From the NCBI GenBank assembly GCA_011800155.1, contig CM022378.1, positions 1,302,001 to 1,366,000 of the forward strand: 64,000 nucleotides of DNA. Direction: 5' to 3'. Numbering within the stretch: the first letter of the stretch is position 1; the number at the start of each line of letters is the position of its first letter. Below, piece after piece: positions 44,952 through 57,392 of this stretch. Under the pieces are notes generated by a model. That model was not told the DNA's origin, ran no database searches, and was given only the letters and a program-made list of their open reading frames with translations. Source of the DNA: Flammulina velutipes. Lineage: Eukaryota > Basidiomycota > Agaricomycetes > Agaricales > Physalacriaceae. A program made the position numbers and the translations under genes.

Positions 44952-47520
44952 TCATCTATTCGTCTTCTGTTTCTGTAGCTCGACGAAGATGTCGCTAGCC
45001 ATAACGATAATGTATTTGCATTCATCCACGCTTGGCGACGACAACGTTGGAGTGCGCGCGCGACGCAGAGGGCCAAGATGCGTCCGTAGCGAAATTGGGT
45101 TTACATGCGATAACGAGAGCCGCGGCAAGGTTCGTGGGGCTTGGTATGGGGTGCGTTGTGTCGTAGGTAGGTGCACGGGCGGTCGAGACGACTCTACGAG
45201 CTGTTTGAAAAATCACCTAAATCCCAAGTCAGTGGCGTCGACAAATGTAAAACGTCAACGCACGTAGATGTAGCCTATCCGGGGCACAGGTAGTACCCTT
45301 CAAGTACATTATACATTATTCCGCTACCCTTACGTGGCCTTGTACCGTATTTGCCGTCGTTCAATTCACATGAGTGAAAATATGTACAACTAGTGAAATG
45401 TTAGCAAGCGTTAGTCGAAGAGCTTTCGCGTACTCACAGTATCATACTAGTAGCGTAGCGCCTCAGCTTTGATGGTCCGCATACGGCTATTGTAAGTTTC
45501 GACGAAAACTTGGTTTGGGTGCGTTGAGGACAGATCGGGGTCCCGTGTGATAACGACGGCTGCTGGGGACTCGAAACCACTTGATATGGGGGTCGTATAA
45601 CTTGATACAGGAGCCTATATCGTCGCGGTGTCGTTCCAAACGGTTTGAAAAATCTGCCATTTTGCAGATTAGTGGCGTCCGAAAACGAAAAACGGCAACG
45701 CACCCATTCGGCGTCTTTCAAAGGGTACCCGGACACTCCTGTGGATATGATAGTTGATTTGCAAAGACCATTCGCCTTGTGTTGGCGATTCCTTTGGACA
45801 CAGAACTATGGTCCGTTTGATACGTCGCCCGCCTAATAAAACAAGAGTTGGGTCAGTGATAGACAGCTCGAGCGTTATCGCGTACGTACCTGTGATAGCG
45901 AGCATCGTAGCTCAAAAGCCACGCGTGCGTGGCGACTCGTATAGACTTGGTGTATCAAGTTGAATGTGGGTGAAGTGCGTTGACGGTAGCCTATGGTTGT
46001 CCTGGCGGGGTCAAGGATGCGAGCATGGTATGGGTAGCGCATTGGGCCAATCCGAGGCTTAGCGAGTGTCCTTTCGCTAGCATCGTGCCCCCACGATTTC
46101 GTCTTCATGTCGGACTTGGAGTCATTCGACTCGTTTGCGTGCAAAACCAATAGAACTGGGTAAATGTGAGCAAGCGCTATTATAAAGGGTATCGCGCACT
46201 TACGGTGTAGTATCAAGAGTGTAACATTTCTACTTGTAACATCTTCTGACGGCCATTATGAGTTGTGACCAAAAATCCATAAGGGAGCGTCGGGGATGTA
46301 TCGGGGGTTCGTTCGATAACGGCGGCCTAGAGGGACTCGAAAACGCGTGAGGTGGGCGACGTATGGTGTAATGCAGGCGCCTATAGTGTCGCGGGGTCGT
46401 TCCAAGTGGTTTGAAAATCTGCCATTTTGCAGGTTAGTGGCGTTCGAAAATGGAAAAACGCGAACGCACCTATGTGGCACCTATCCAAGGGTTACGGAGC
46501 GTTCCTAATCGTACTCTAGACGATATTCAACCACCGCTTGAACGGTGGTATCGACACTCGTGAATGCGACGCTATGGTCTACAGTTGATCTTGCCGGCCT
46601 AACAAAACGGAAGTTGCGTTAGCGATATAGAGCTGGGGTGTTGACGGTTGCGTACCCGTCTTGTTGAATCACATATCCCATGGTCTAAGCTGCCCATTGC
46701 GGCTCATATCGAGCCTATGTCTTGAGATGTATACAGGTGCGCTGGAACGAAGTGCGTCGACACATGCCAATAACCGTTGAGGTGAATCTTAAGGATACGT
46801 GGAATTGGTAGCGTAGGTCCATAGTAGTCGATAGCATGGCCGTATGAGGCATCCTAAGCCGTTTGAAAATACCTGAAATGGAGGTCAACGGGGTCGAAAA
46901 GTTGGGAAACGAGAACGCACCTGTATAGCGCCCAGGCGAGGGTCTGAAAGCATCCCTATACAAGCCCTAAGGTCGTTCGCCAACATCGTATCCGTCCCTC
47001 TTGGTAAATTCAAGGTATCCGTGTCCGATACTGTGGCGCTATACGACATTGGCTTGCCGTTCGACTCGAAAGGTTAGCGACGGGGTATTGGTCCATACGG
47101 TCGTTGTATTGGGTGTATGTGAGGGCTACGTTGAGAGGTTTGAAGACCTAGGTCAACGTTAAGGAAAACACGAAGATCGAGCCAGAACCAGGTTACTCAC
47201 CGAATGTTTGTATAAGCCGTTGCGCGTCCCAATCCAGTTCATAGTCCGTATCAGCGGACTTCAGCGTTCGCCTGAGTTGAGCTCCATACAGCCCATAGAT
47301 ATCGAAATGTGTAGTCCGTTGGATGTTGAACGCGGTATCGGTTTGCTAAGTAGATAGATAGTTAGTAAGGATACAGTAAATGGAGTTGGTAGGATTGAAC
47401 ATACCATACAAATGATTCACTGAAGGAATTTCCAAGGCCTTCAGTGCACGAGTAAGCTATAGCGATATCAACGATGATGGTGAAAGCAGAAGATGAATGT
47501 CACACCTGTGACGAAATCAT
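44952..47520 (-). pseudogene. decayed serial-exon gene, unit 4
   Basis: Copy of the unit 1 pseudogene, offset 37,673 bases, with unchanged lesions. TATA box at 47670-47676. Confidence 0.5.
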
Positions 47521-50500
47521 GCTCGCTGCGTCGGGATGGTGGTCGGGATGGCGAGCGGGTCTATGAGAGCGACGACGAGGGGAAGAGAAGAGTAGTAGAG
47601 GTGAGAGGATGAGGATGTGAGGAGAAAGGCCCAGATGAGCTGATGCCTTTCTCCTCCAATCCTCACCCTCTTTATATCGCAGAACTCTGCGCACGGACGC
47701 GGCCTATTTAGCCGTTAAGGGAAAGAACAATGATGAAGGAGCGAAGATTACGCCAAGACTTACGCAAGTCGAGCGGAAACTCGCCCGGTCCAAATTACGG
47801 GTCCCAGGTCGTTAGGCGTATTCGACGCGATCCTGCCACTCTGGAAACTTTGAAAATGATTTTTCTAGGAGTAGTAAAGATACTTCAAGTGTCAGATAGG
47901 TCATCGAGACACGTAGTATTGTCCAACTCACCAGATGCAAGTAGCCCTCCTCCTCATCCTTTCGCTCATCCTTCCGTCTTTCGCTGGGCGACAGCGCAGG
48001 ATCAACGTAATAGCCGATAGAACCTCCATCGGACCCTGAGCTCCGCCTCCCTTCCAACGGGCAACTCAGGAAATGGAATTATCGGCCAAGTCCAGTTTTG
48101 CGCAATTTCGCAAGAACCATTGCGCGGGAGGGAAATACGACAGGCCAATCGATCCAGACTCGCTACCCTGAGAGACGCCTGATCCTTAGCACGGCCGCCC
48201 AGAGACGGGGACCTTGAAGTTGGGTAGTTTGCGCCAACGTAGTTTGTAGATGAATAGACATTCCCAGCAGATATTGAGAACAAGCCGCGTTAGAGTATCG
48301 CCAAGGAGTCGTTTCAGGGATACCAAGTCGTCAGAGTTCAAGTCCGTCGCATAGACATGAGCGTCGAAAGCAGAGTTGGATCGAGCGTGTTCGCGATTAT
48401 TGATTAGATTGACAAGTTTCGTCACAGGGCACTGATCGCTCGGATTGTCAGGGTCCGATCCTCCTCACGCAGCGTTCAGACGGTTTGCGTACTTTCGCAA
48501 CGTCTAGAGGCTCCGGAAGTTGCCGGGAATAGCTTTGAAGGATGATATACGGTGTATTCAGCGCCACAGATGGTAAGGCAGTTGTGCATTAGCTTGCGTT
48601 TGCTCGTTCTCACTCTGGCAGGTATCTTTCGACTTTCGACGTGGGTTACGACCACAAACCCTTCAAATCAAGATGGAATCATACGTTTCCTATCTCCGAG
48701 GTTCATTTCCGAGCCATTTCAGCCGACTCCGTTTGACGGAACGTATGACCTCCCGCCGCGCCCAAATATGGATCCGGACAAGAATACCGTCCCAGTGGGA
48801 CTCGTTTGAGAGCGTGATATTAACGCTTAGGGTCGTATATAGCTTCGAAGATATCTCTAAGGGTACGACGGAAACCTCGAATGGCGGAACGCAGGCGTGA
48901 TAGGTTGGTCACTTGGCATCTGGATTGTAATCAATGTTCGGGTTTAGCTCATTCTCGATACGGGCATGACTCAGTCAGTGTTTTGTATACTAGCACATTA
49001 TGAATAGCAGAACATCAATGCAATAGTTGCAGAAAGGTGATTACCCCGTATCTTGATTCTTTGGGATTCCGTAGCAAAGACATTGCTACACACATTGAAT
49101 GTATTAAAGGCGCAAACACCGTAACAAAATTAGGTATGTCATTAAGAAGCTATTTCTAACGATTCCGAGCTGGCAACGTTGATACCTTGGCTCATGCCCC
49201 GCTGCGCCACATAATGCCTGCTGTTCCGCGCGCTCCAGTGTGCATTTGGCGTAAAGCCAAGCATTGTATATGTCCAACAGATAATAGTGCGCGCCGTGCG
49301 TGTCACGTAATAGCGAATCTAATGCATATTCAGCGGCGAAATCTCGATGCAGACAGAGCAGTCTACTCACCATGCAAATGTTGCCACGATTGAGGAGACG
49401 TTCTGACGTTTACTGTGTCGTATGACTCGCGCAAAGCGTCGGAAAGCAGCAGAATGTCCGGGAACGAGCAAAACACGTCAGAGTTGAGTGTGGCGTCACT
49501 GGTGTTGGTGTTGGAATTGAGTACGTGGCATGAGTGAGCTGTGCGGAAATGCAAGGTTAGTGGTAAGGTATTGCGCAAGAGAGTGCTACGCACCAAACTG
49601 CCCAACCGTCAATGCAATTCACAACCGCCGCAGAGTCGGATATTGCGCGGCGGGTGTATTGTGTATCCTTTGACCTCACGAGCTAAGGGTGTGGGTACAT
49701 GTGACCAAGGGAGCTATTGGGAGCTCAGCTGCGTGATAAATGCTGCCACAACGCGCGGAATGTTGACTGGGAGAGTGCGAGTTCACCGGACCAGAGTTGG
49801 AAAGAACCAAAGAGCGAGTGATCACTCCGTCTCCGTCCTCCCTGCACGAACAATGGGAAAGACTCTCAACCCTAATTACGGGGCTCTTGCTCCGGGGGAT
49901 AATGTATGGCGCCACGATGGATTCTGGCCCGAGTCACGGCCAAGCCCACACTCTTCCGTCCTGCCACCACGTCGACCCCCCTACTATGCACTCCCGAGGG
50001 ATCTTGTGAGTTTCGCCACCGTGGATTCTGGCTCAGTCAAGCTCTCTTCTGTCCTGCCACCATGTCGACCCCCACACTATGCAAGTCAGTTGAGTTGTCC
50101 GATGGATCTTGTACTCGAGGTTTGCTTACCTTTGCCAGCTGCCCCCTCGTTTATTGAATGATGCTATAGGTAAGTCTATCATACTTTCCTTTCGGTTTTC
50201 CTAATTCGTGATTAGTCGACGCATGGGAACTATTTAAGTTCTTTTTTGACCATGTTCCCACGGCCGACGTCGCGCAAGCTATACCTTGGTTTCGGTAAGT
50301 CAAGGGAACCATTTACGTTGACTCGTCCTGACCTTGGGTTTAGCTATAGTTTCGGTACTGACCTTTGATTTAGCTGTTCATCGACACCGCACGAGCTGTG
50401 CTATGCTTTCGGTGAGTAAATGCAATCATTTGTGTTGACTTTGTACTTACCTGAGTTATGTTTTGCAGACTTTGCTATTTCTGTGCCCGTCGACATGAAC

Positions 50501-51443
50501 GGCATAAGGACTATCGGCGCACAATCCTCACCTACATGCTCCCAGTCTGCCTCGATTCGGAAACTCTACTAGCAAGATGCGACTCACATGATTTCGCGTC
50601 GACGCTATGATCGACGTCCCGTGAGCGAGTAAGTCCCGTTGTCGCCAATCTATACTTGTGCTAACCCTCTTGTCAGGAGGGGTTGCTCACGAGAGTATCA
50701 TCCTGCAATCAGCATGAGTACTTTCCAACACTCTTGGTATCGCCACTGGCCTTTGAGTTAGGACGTCGGAGCAAGAATATGACAGCAAACGTCGGAGTAA
50801 GTGTCTACGCTTTGGTATGGTTTGGGAATTGATGTTTTGCATAGCATGACGAGCCGTTTTTGTGAGCTATAGCGGGCAACATTTGGTCAGTACAGATGTT
50901 GCTTCTTAGGTCGACGTTTGGTAAACAAGGTGTGTACGAACACCTTAGCTCAAGTTTGGGTTGCACTGACTTTGCATTCAGCTATCATCTTCCCGTCGCC
51001 AAGCTACATCAAGCTTTTGGTGAGTATTCAGCTGGCCTGCGTGATAGGAACCGTAGATTGACTTGTACTGATAACATGATCCAGTCTATTCCGTTGACAT
51101 CTCGTCGTGTTTTTTTTTTTTGGCACGTCGAGTGCGTAGTTTGAGTGCTGAGTTCTGCTCGTTCGCGTTGCTTACGTAAGCTAGCGGCGCATATTTTATT
51201 GTACTTGTGAACATTAGACTTTTTATTTCAGGGTCAAGCATCCAGATATCCAATGAGACAGCGGCGATGGGAGGCAGGTAGATAAAATGTGCATCTAAGC
51301 GAGAGTGTCGAAAGAGGAAGGACCGCGCCCCCTTCTCACACTGCCCCTGACCAGGACACCACTCCCGCCCCAGGCCACGTCACCCACTCACGCCAGAGAC
51401 CACTCCACACGCAAGCTCAGGCCACCGACCGCATCCACCGCAG

Positions 51444-53160
51444 ACGATGACTTGGATCATGTCCGCTCATGATTCTAGTCAAACCACCTTACCTTAGTAG
51501 TCCTACAGCATCGAATCCATCATACACTGCATTGGAAACATCAAGTATCGTTTCGTTGTCATGTTCGGCTGCGCGGAACGTCATTTTGATCATACGTGGC
51601 GCGCAGTGGTTTCAGTATTTCATTCTTGTCTTCTTACCACCATCATGTCCTGACTGCGCTTGCACTATTTAGTTCCCTGGACGTCGCACAGCACCATCCT
51701 TTGCTCAACATGCACGACCCAGAAGACATGGAGAGTTCACCGTCGCTCAGCAAACGAAGTAGGACGTTAACGCGTCCACGCGCTTGCGATTTATGCAGAC
51801 AGAAAAAGAGTGCGTCGTCGTCGTGCAGGACAGTGTTGCCGACCACTGATCATCATCGCAGTCAGATGTACGCTTTCATGCAATCGTGGTGTTCAGCTCA
51901 CGAAATTACTTCCAGGTGAAGGCAGCGAGACATCAGGCGAATGCGCGTACTGCCACAAGGCTGGTACACAGTGCAAATACACTAATGAAGTCGTCCGAGT
52001 GCGTTGCACCACCTCCGATCGATATCCGAGTTGTTGACGGAAATCTAGAAACGCACACCGACCAAGAATTCAAAGGCTTACATCGAATCGTTGGAAGAAC
52101 GCCTGGCGAATATGGAGAAGATGTTGACACAGGTGCGTTTCTGCGACTCATCTAGCTCTCGTCCTCATCGTCTGCAGGTCAGGCGCGAGGCCAGGGGCAA
52201 GGCAGATATATACAATGACATGGATATGCCCAACTCGATGAGCTCTGATTCCGACCCCGATGATGCTTTCGCCTCCCCGAGGACAAACTCCCCCGTACCC
52301 TCCACCGTTTTGCCAGTCAGTCTTCCCAGCCCCGACGACAAAGCCGACATAACATCCCAAGACGTCAAACATGACTTGACTACAGTAGACTTGGCCGGGG
52401 CATGAAGTACCTGGGAATGGGAAACGACGTGCGCTTCTATGGCAGAGCCAGCGCTCCAGCCTTGGTCCATCGAGCTTTCGACTTTCGCCGTCGTATTCGT
52501 GGAGACAACCTCGAAACGTATGAATATCTACTATCTATAGCCGATGTGACAAGGAAATCGCTATGGCAGATGTTTCCTGTATGTGATCTCTCTATCTCGT
52601 TGCCCTGACTCAAGCGCTATCTAGTGGGAAACAGCCGTCGATACTAGGCCCAAGAAAGACGCCACCGATTACTCTTTCCCGGAACCTGACCTCCTGGAGT
52701 GTCTCATTGATCTATACTTCAAGAACGTCAATCTATTTTTGCCTTTGCTCCATCGACCGACGTTCGAGAAATCAGTCTGGGAGGACCGGCTCCATGAAAA
52801 CGACGACGACTTTGGCGGTATAGTTCTACTTGTATGTGCCATCGGCTCGCGGTTCTCGGACGACTCGAGGGTGACGATGGATAGCGCAGGAAAGCATCCG
52901 TACTCTTCTGGATGGAGCTGGTTCATCCAGGTCAAACCTATCCAGATGACTATAATGATGCGGCCATTGCTTTATGATTTGCAAAAATGTACAGTGCGTC
53001 GCTCCATATGATTCGTATCGCTAGGTCAAGAGTAACGTCTACCTAGTTGTCTGTCATCTATATGCAAGGTTGTTCGCCTCCCCGTGCGTCGTGGACGATG
53101 CTCGGTACCGGGATTCGATTCGCTCAAGACTACGGTGTTCACCGGAAGCACATGTTTATG
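51444..53160. repeat. tandem array unit 5, partial
   Basis: The array ends here. Similarity to the other units is essentially complete to ~52,780, then substitutions appear (GGCTCCATGAAAACGACGAC versus GGCTACATGAAAAGGATGAC). The intron after LQKCT is unrelated in sequence, and similarity fades by ~53,160, where unit 5 carries the intact continuation of the regulator gene. Confidence 0.9.
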
Positions 53161-54822
53161 AGTCCTGATATGGGTAAAGCTGAACATGAACTTTGGAAGC
53201 GAGCTTTCTGGTAAGACACCTGTTCTTTCTCTCTTGTAAAGTAATGACCATCTTGTCAGGTGTTTGGTATGCCTGGATCGGATTTTCTCCCTTGCGCTTG
53301 GGCGTACAGTTGCCATTCAAGATGAAGAGTATGGTCACATTTTGTTTTTGCACTTAACCAGTCTGACCATCTACGAAGCATCGAGGCTGATTTTCCCATC
53401 GTCTGCGATGATGAATACTGGTTTGACGAAAACGGGGAGGAGTTGTTCAAACAGCCCCCAGATAAACCATCCACCATGGCGTACTTCGTCTCGTATCTGG
53501 AGCTCTTCCAGATACTGGCTTTTTCCTTACGGACAGTCGTACGTGGCGTGTGCATCTCTGCTTTCCTTGCGGCTCTTTGACGCTGTCAGACAGTATTCTT
53601 TTGACAAATCAAGAATTCGGATGGGTCTGGTTGGTAAAGAATGGCAAAACAAGGTCGTGAACGAACTTGATTCATCTCTCAACAGATGGCTAGATTCAGT
53701 TCCTGAACATCGTTCGTCCTCCTTCTTTCTTTTCATCTCCGAGTCTGATGTGAGTATGACAGTACGATGGGACCCATACCGCGAGAACGAGACGTTCTTC
53801 GAACAGTCCATTGTGCTCAATTGCAACTACTACAACGTGCAAATTTTGATACATCGGTCATTTATACCTTCTCCGACGGAACCGAAGGAGTTCCAGTTCC
53901 CTTCTGTGGCGATATGTGCGAATGCTGCAAGGAGTTTGATCCACATCGCGGAAAGGCAGCTCCAACGGGGCGCCGTTGGGGGGCTGCACCATGTCATGGT
54001 TCGTATTTTCGGTTTGGATGTTTGTGCTATCTTGTAACACATCGGCTTTTTATAGATGCAAGTCTTCACGAGTTCCATCGTTCTCCTTATGGGTGTTTGG
54101 AGTACTAGATTGGCTGGCCGGACTACCAATGCGCAGAATGTTATGGTTGATATAGAGAAGGCTTTACAGGTCTTGCAGCGTATGGAGCGTCGGTGGGCAC
54201 CATTTTCAAAATGTATCAGAATTGATCTTGACTCCTCGTTTTCTCAGATGGCCTGTCGCTGGTCGCTCATGGTATGGAAAGTTGTTCGTTTGGGCAAATT
54301 GAGATCTCATGACATCCGTAGGGATATACTTCGGGAGCTGGCATCGACTGCAGATGTGCCACATATGAACTCCCAGCCCAATAAACGACCAAGGGAACCT
54401 AATGCTTCGGACCATGAAGTTCGTTTTGTCTTCGATCCGTCCACCGAGGACACACGCGTAATCGTCGACGATAAACGTGTGGAACCACCTTATTCTGCCC
54501 CAGCGCCACCTGCCCCAGGTCCATCCTCGACTCAAGGCTTCAGCGACACCTTCGCGACACCGTTAGACGCCGGGTATGGAGGGTTATCTGATTTTGGGAC
54601 GACAACAAATTTGAGCGACGAACCCATGCTGGGACAAGTGGATCCCTTGGTGGGTGGGGAAGGATTCTGGAATATGGATGGCATGCCATTGTGGCCGACT
54701 GGATTAGAGTAAGTCTTCCCTCTTGAACGTGTGGATGTCGTTCGTTGACTGTATCTTCTAGAATAGAGGACTGGGGTCGGTATTTATCAAGTGTTAACGA
54801 CTGGACGCAAGGCACAGGGTGA
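51710..54822 (+). pseudogene. Zn2Cys6 / Fungal_trans transcription factor, the only copy with a 3' half, frameshifted
   Basis: The regulator gene from which the array fragments derive: ATG at 51710, more than ten short introns, about 830 residues if in frame. Order: zinc cluster CX2CX6CX8CX2CX6C; coiled-coil linker (KAYIESLEERLANMEKMLTQ); Fungal_trans domain with the family landmarks LFLPLLHRPTFEK, SVIYMQGCSPPRASWTML, GIRFAQDYGVHRK and FWCLVCLDRIFSLALGR; a long regulatory region; Pro-rich tail. The last intron (GTAAGTC..TTCTAG, ~54708-54762) leads to EIEDWGRYLSSVNDWTQ, a usual C-terminus of this family, ending at 54822. At 52397 a GGGGG run is GGGG, turning DLAGGMKYLG into DLAG-A-stop. Either the gene is dead or this is an assembly error. 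It is a nuclear DNA-binding regulator; its targets are unknown. Confidence 0.85.
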
Positions 54823-55150
54823 TTATATGTATGCGGAACCGTGTACCAGTATTCGACGATCTAATTCCACTCTACTCATTGACCAGTCGATTTCATGCGT
54901 GTTTTGCCTTTTTCGTCGACCGGCCAATCGTCATGCCGAACGGATTTGGATTGACGCTGGATGGGTGACCTTCGTGCCGCAACCAACACTGCTTGTGTCT
55001 GTGCCGAGCGTGCGCCGCAGGGAATTGAAAGTCGTTCCGAAATCATCTCCCATCGTTGATGCAACAGGGCGATAGAGCGTAAACCCGCAGGACGGCAGCC
55101 TGGTGCGGCGCACGGTACAAAGTTGTTTAACTTCCGGCATGCGTCCACGG
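54823..55150. other. intergenic, no gene seen
   Basis: About 330 bases between the regulator stop and the TATA box of the PLAC8 gene. Overlapping short frames show no motif. Confidence 0.4.
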
Positions 55151-55158
55151 TATATATA
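55151..55158 (+). promoter_or_regulatory. TATA box of the PLAC8 gene
   Basis: TATATATAAG lies ~45 bases upstream of the ATG at 55200. Confidence 0.6.
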
Positions 55159-55199
55159 AGAGATGGGCGTTTGTTTCGAGGGATCCTTTACTCTGCATC

Positions 55200-56001
55200 A
55201 TGTCCTCCCCCTACTCAAGCTCCTCGTCTCCCTACATACATTCCGCTCGTGGCCAGAGTTCTCGGGTGTCTCTTGATGATGACGCATCGGTGAGTATTCA
55301 TGTTACCTTCCGGGTTGGCTTTGAGACTTACAAGCACCTAGATAGTAAATCATGACGAGACGCCTTCATCACCAAGAGACTCAATGGTGACTCTCGTAGA
55401 CGAAAAACAAGTGAGTGGATCATTTTCAGTCCTCGGCGCTTCGATACTGACCGCAACTAGTTCTACGTCTCCCAACAACCTTCTTCGATCAACGGCATGT
55501 CAACGACAGCGTCAGGCTCCGGTTCCTCCTCACGCCAGGGAGAGTGGGCACAAGAGGAATGCATCTGCGTCGATCCCTCAAGTCGAACATGTACGTTTTC
55601 GGCATATGGATCCACTCTAGGTCTCCGAAGTTGACGATCCACCAGGTCTAGCTGCATGCTTCTGTCCGTGTATCATCTTTGGGAGCAACGCTCAACGTCT
55701 AGACCGGCTTGGGAGTGGAAAGCCCTACCAACATACTGGCTGTCGTTCTGATCCATGTATGGACTTTATACCTTGTTTCGGTGCACGGAGGTTACTCGTA
55801 TGTTATCTTTTTGGATATCTGATGCACCGTTTACTGACGGTGATTCAGGACGAGCAAAGGGAGCAAATACGAAAACGACATGGGATCACGGCAAAGGAGA
55901 AGTGGTACCATGGGATTGTGGCGTCTGTGTGTTGTGCGTTCCCGCTGACGCAGCATAGTGAACAGATCGCGTTGGAGGAGGGGAGGGGTGCCATCGCGTG
56001 A
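55200..56001 (+). CDS. PLAC8 family protein
   Basis: Starts MSSPYSSSSSPYIHSARG in exon 1 (55200-55289), then exons joined over short introns. The Ser-rich N-terminus leads into the PLAC8 (DUF614) domain: PGLAACFCPCIIFGSNAQRL with the Cys-Phe-Cys-Pro-Cys core, then TGCRSDPCMDFIPCFGARR and DEQREQIRKRHGI, and a second Cys stretch ASVCCAFPLTQHSEQI. PLAC8 proteins are small Cys-rich membrane-associated proteins; in fungi and plants they include FCR/PCR-type metal-tolerance and cell-size proteins. Two joins are uncertain. The intron before FDDPPGL needs the acceptor CCGAAG (~55637) to hold frame. The 51-base segment 55798-55848 has GT..AG ends, is a multiple of three, and may be intron or a membrane helix (VCYLFGYLMHRLL). 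Confidence 0.8.
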
Positions 56002-57392
56002 TTGGGAGGATACTACGTTTGGAGGGATTAATACGCATAGGAATCATTTATACCAAGCATGTAGTTACAGTGTTGGAACTTTTAGTTAATTTAATTTACC
56101 CATTATACGCGATATATAAAGCACTGCATACCCTACACACTACAGGCACCGTGTGGAGAGGCCAGCGGGGTACCATGCACTCGTACAAGAATAACTGCGC
56201 CACATGTATTGATCGGTAAGAAATGACTGGCGGGTTGTCTATTTAGGGCTAAGTGTGAGTTGAGAATGTACAATTTGAATGCTATTAGTATAGATGATAG
56301 ATAAGTAGGTGCGCATGCTTAATCCATCTTTGGCCACACTGGGCCACTGGCCTGGATTGCGAGTCAGCGCCCTGGCTCAGTTCGCGCAGTGTTTTATTCC
56401 CTGGTGGAACAAGTACAACCGTCCGTTGGTTGAAGGGACTGGCGGGTACTCGTTGGCAGTCGGAATTCGATAGAAATTCGGGGAATATCAGTTGACAGGG
56501 GTCTGTCTCCAGCACCATCTAAACATTATTGACAGTCGAACCAATTAACGCCGCTAGCATGCCAATCTCGGGCAATTCAGTTAAAGGCGGCAGGCCGAAA
56601 AAAAGCATGGCATCCCCCAGCAAGGTGTACATTCCATTTCCTGTAAATGGTCACTATTTGTATCCAGGAAGAGCGCGTATCAACATACCTGGATAGTAGT
56701 ACTTCATCAAGTCCCATGGATACGACAGAGCAAGCAAGAAACAGTGCTAGCGGGAATAAGGTTATGTCTGGGCCTTCGTGACCGCGTCTGCCCCTCAACA
56801 GGAAGCGATAAAAGACGATGATGAAGCTGAATGTAGATTCCTTGGAATATCAGAGTTCGGTCGCTGCCAGAGACAGTTGCGAACATAGCATAACTGAATT
56901 GGAGAAGTGCGTGTTCAAAAAGTGAAGTAAGAGCGTCAGGGCGATTCCTAGTTGTAGTCCGAGTTCATGGCGGTAAAACAACAAGAAAGGTATCTGGGAT
57001 AGAGTTGGTTTATAGTCTTCGCGAGAGGGTATAGTCCGAAGAATATGAACACAGATTGAGATGATGGTAGGACGCAGGGTCTTTCTTTCACTATCACTTA
57101 GTATCACGTCTTGCCGCCCCGGCCATCCTCATTTCCAAGGCATGCATCCTACTAAGTACTGGCAAAGGTTATCTGGCTCTGTGGGTTGAATGATATGTAT
57201 ATCAGCTGTACTGCATGTGTTGTATGTATCTTCTGCTTCCAATTTTTTTCCACGAAGCTTACATGCCTTTTGGGAACGTTTGTAGGCTGCAATCGGAAGG
57301 CTATACCGACATATTGCCGTGTCCCCACAAACAACTGATGCATCGCCTTTCCTATCTTTCTATCATCCCACGGACAGCGGTTGTTAGGAACG
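56002..57392. other. 1.4-kb intergenic region with a gene-fragment repeat
   Basis: No full gene. At 56559 the plus strand reads MPISGNSVKGGRPKKSMAS, similar to a fragment at 61205 (MPISGNPSNGGKPRRR), so these look like two remnants of one exon. Small minus-strand frames (56577-57107) have no motif. Confidence 0.45.

Larger units (their letters stand above)
42736..51443. repeat. tandem array unit 4 (8708 bp)
   Basis: Second complete uninterrupted unit. Every translated segment is the same as in unit 3, so the two are nearly or fully identical over 8.7 kb. The single AACGCGTC is at 43062-43069. Confidence 0.95.

Noticed and set aside
5047..53160. Array taken as rDNA or a centromeric satellite
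   Set aside because: No rRNA sequence is present, the unit is too long for a typical satellite, and it contains recognisable protein-gene fragments.
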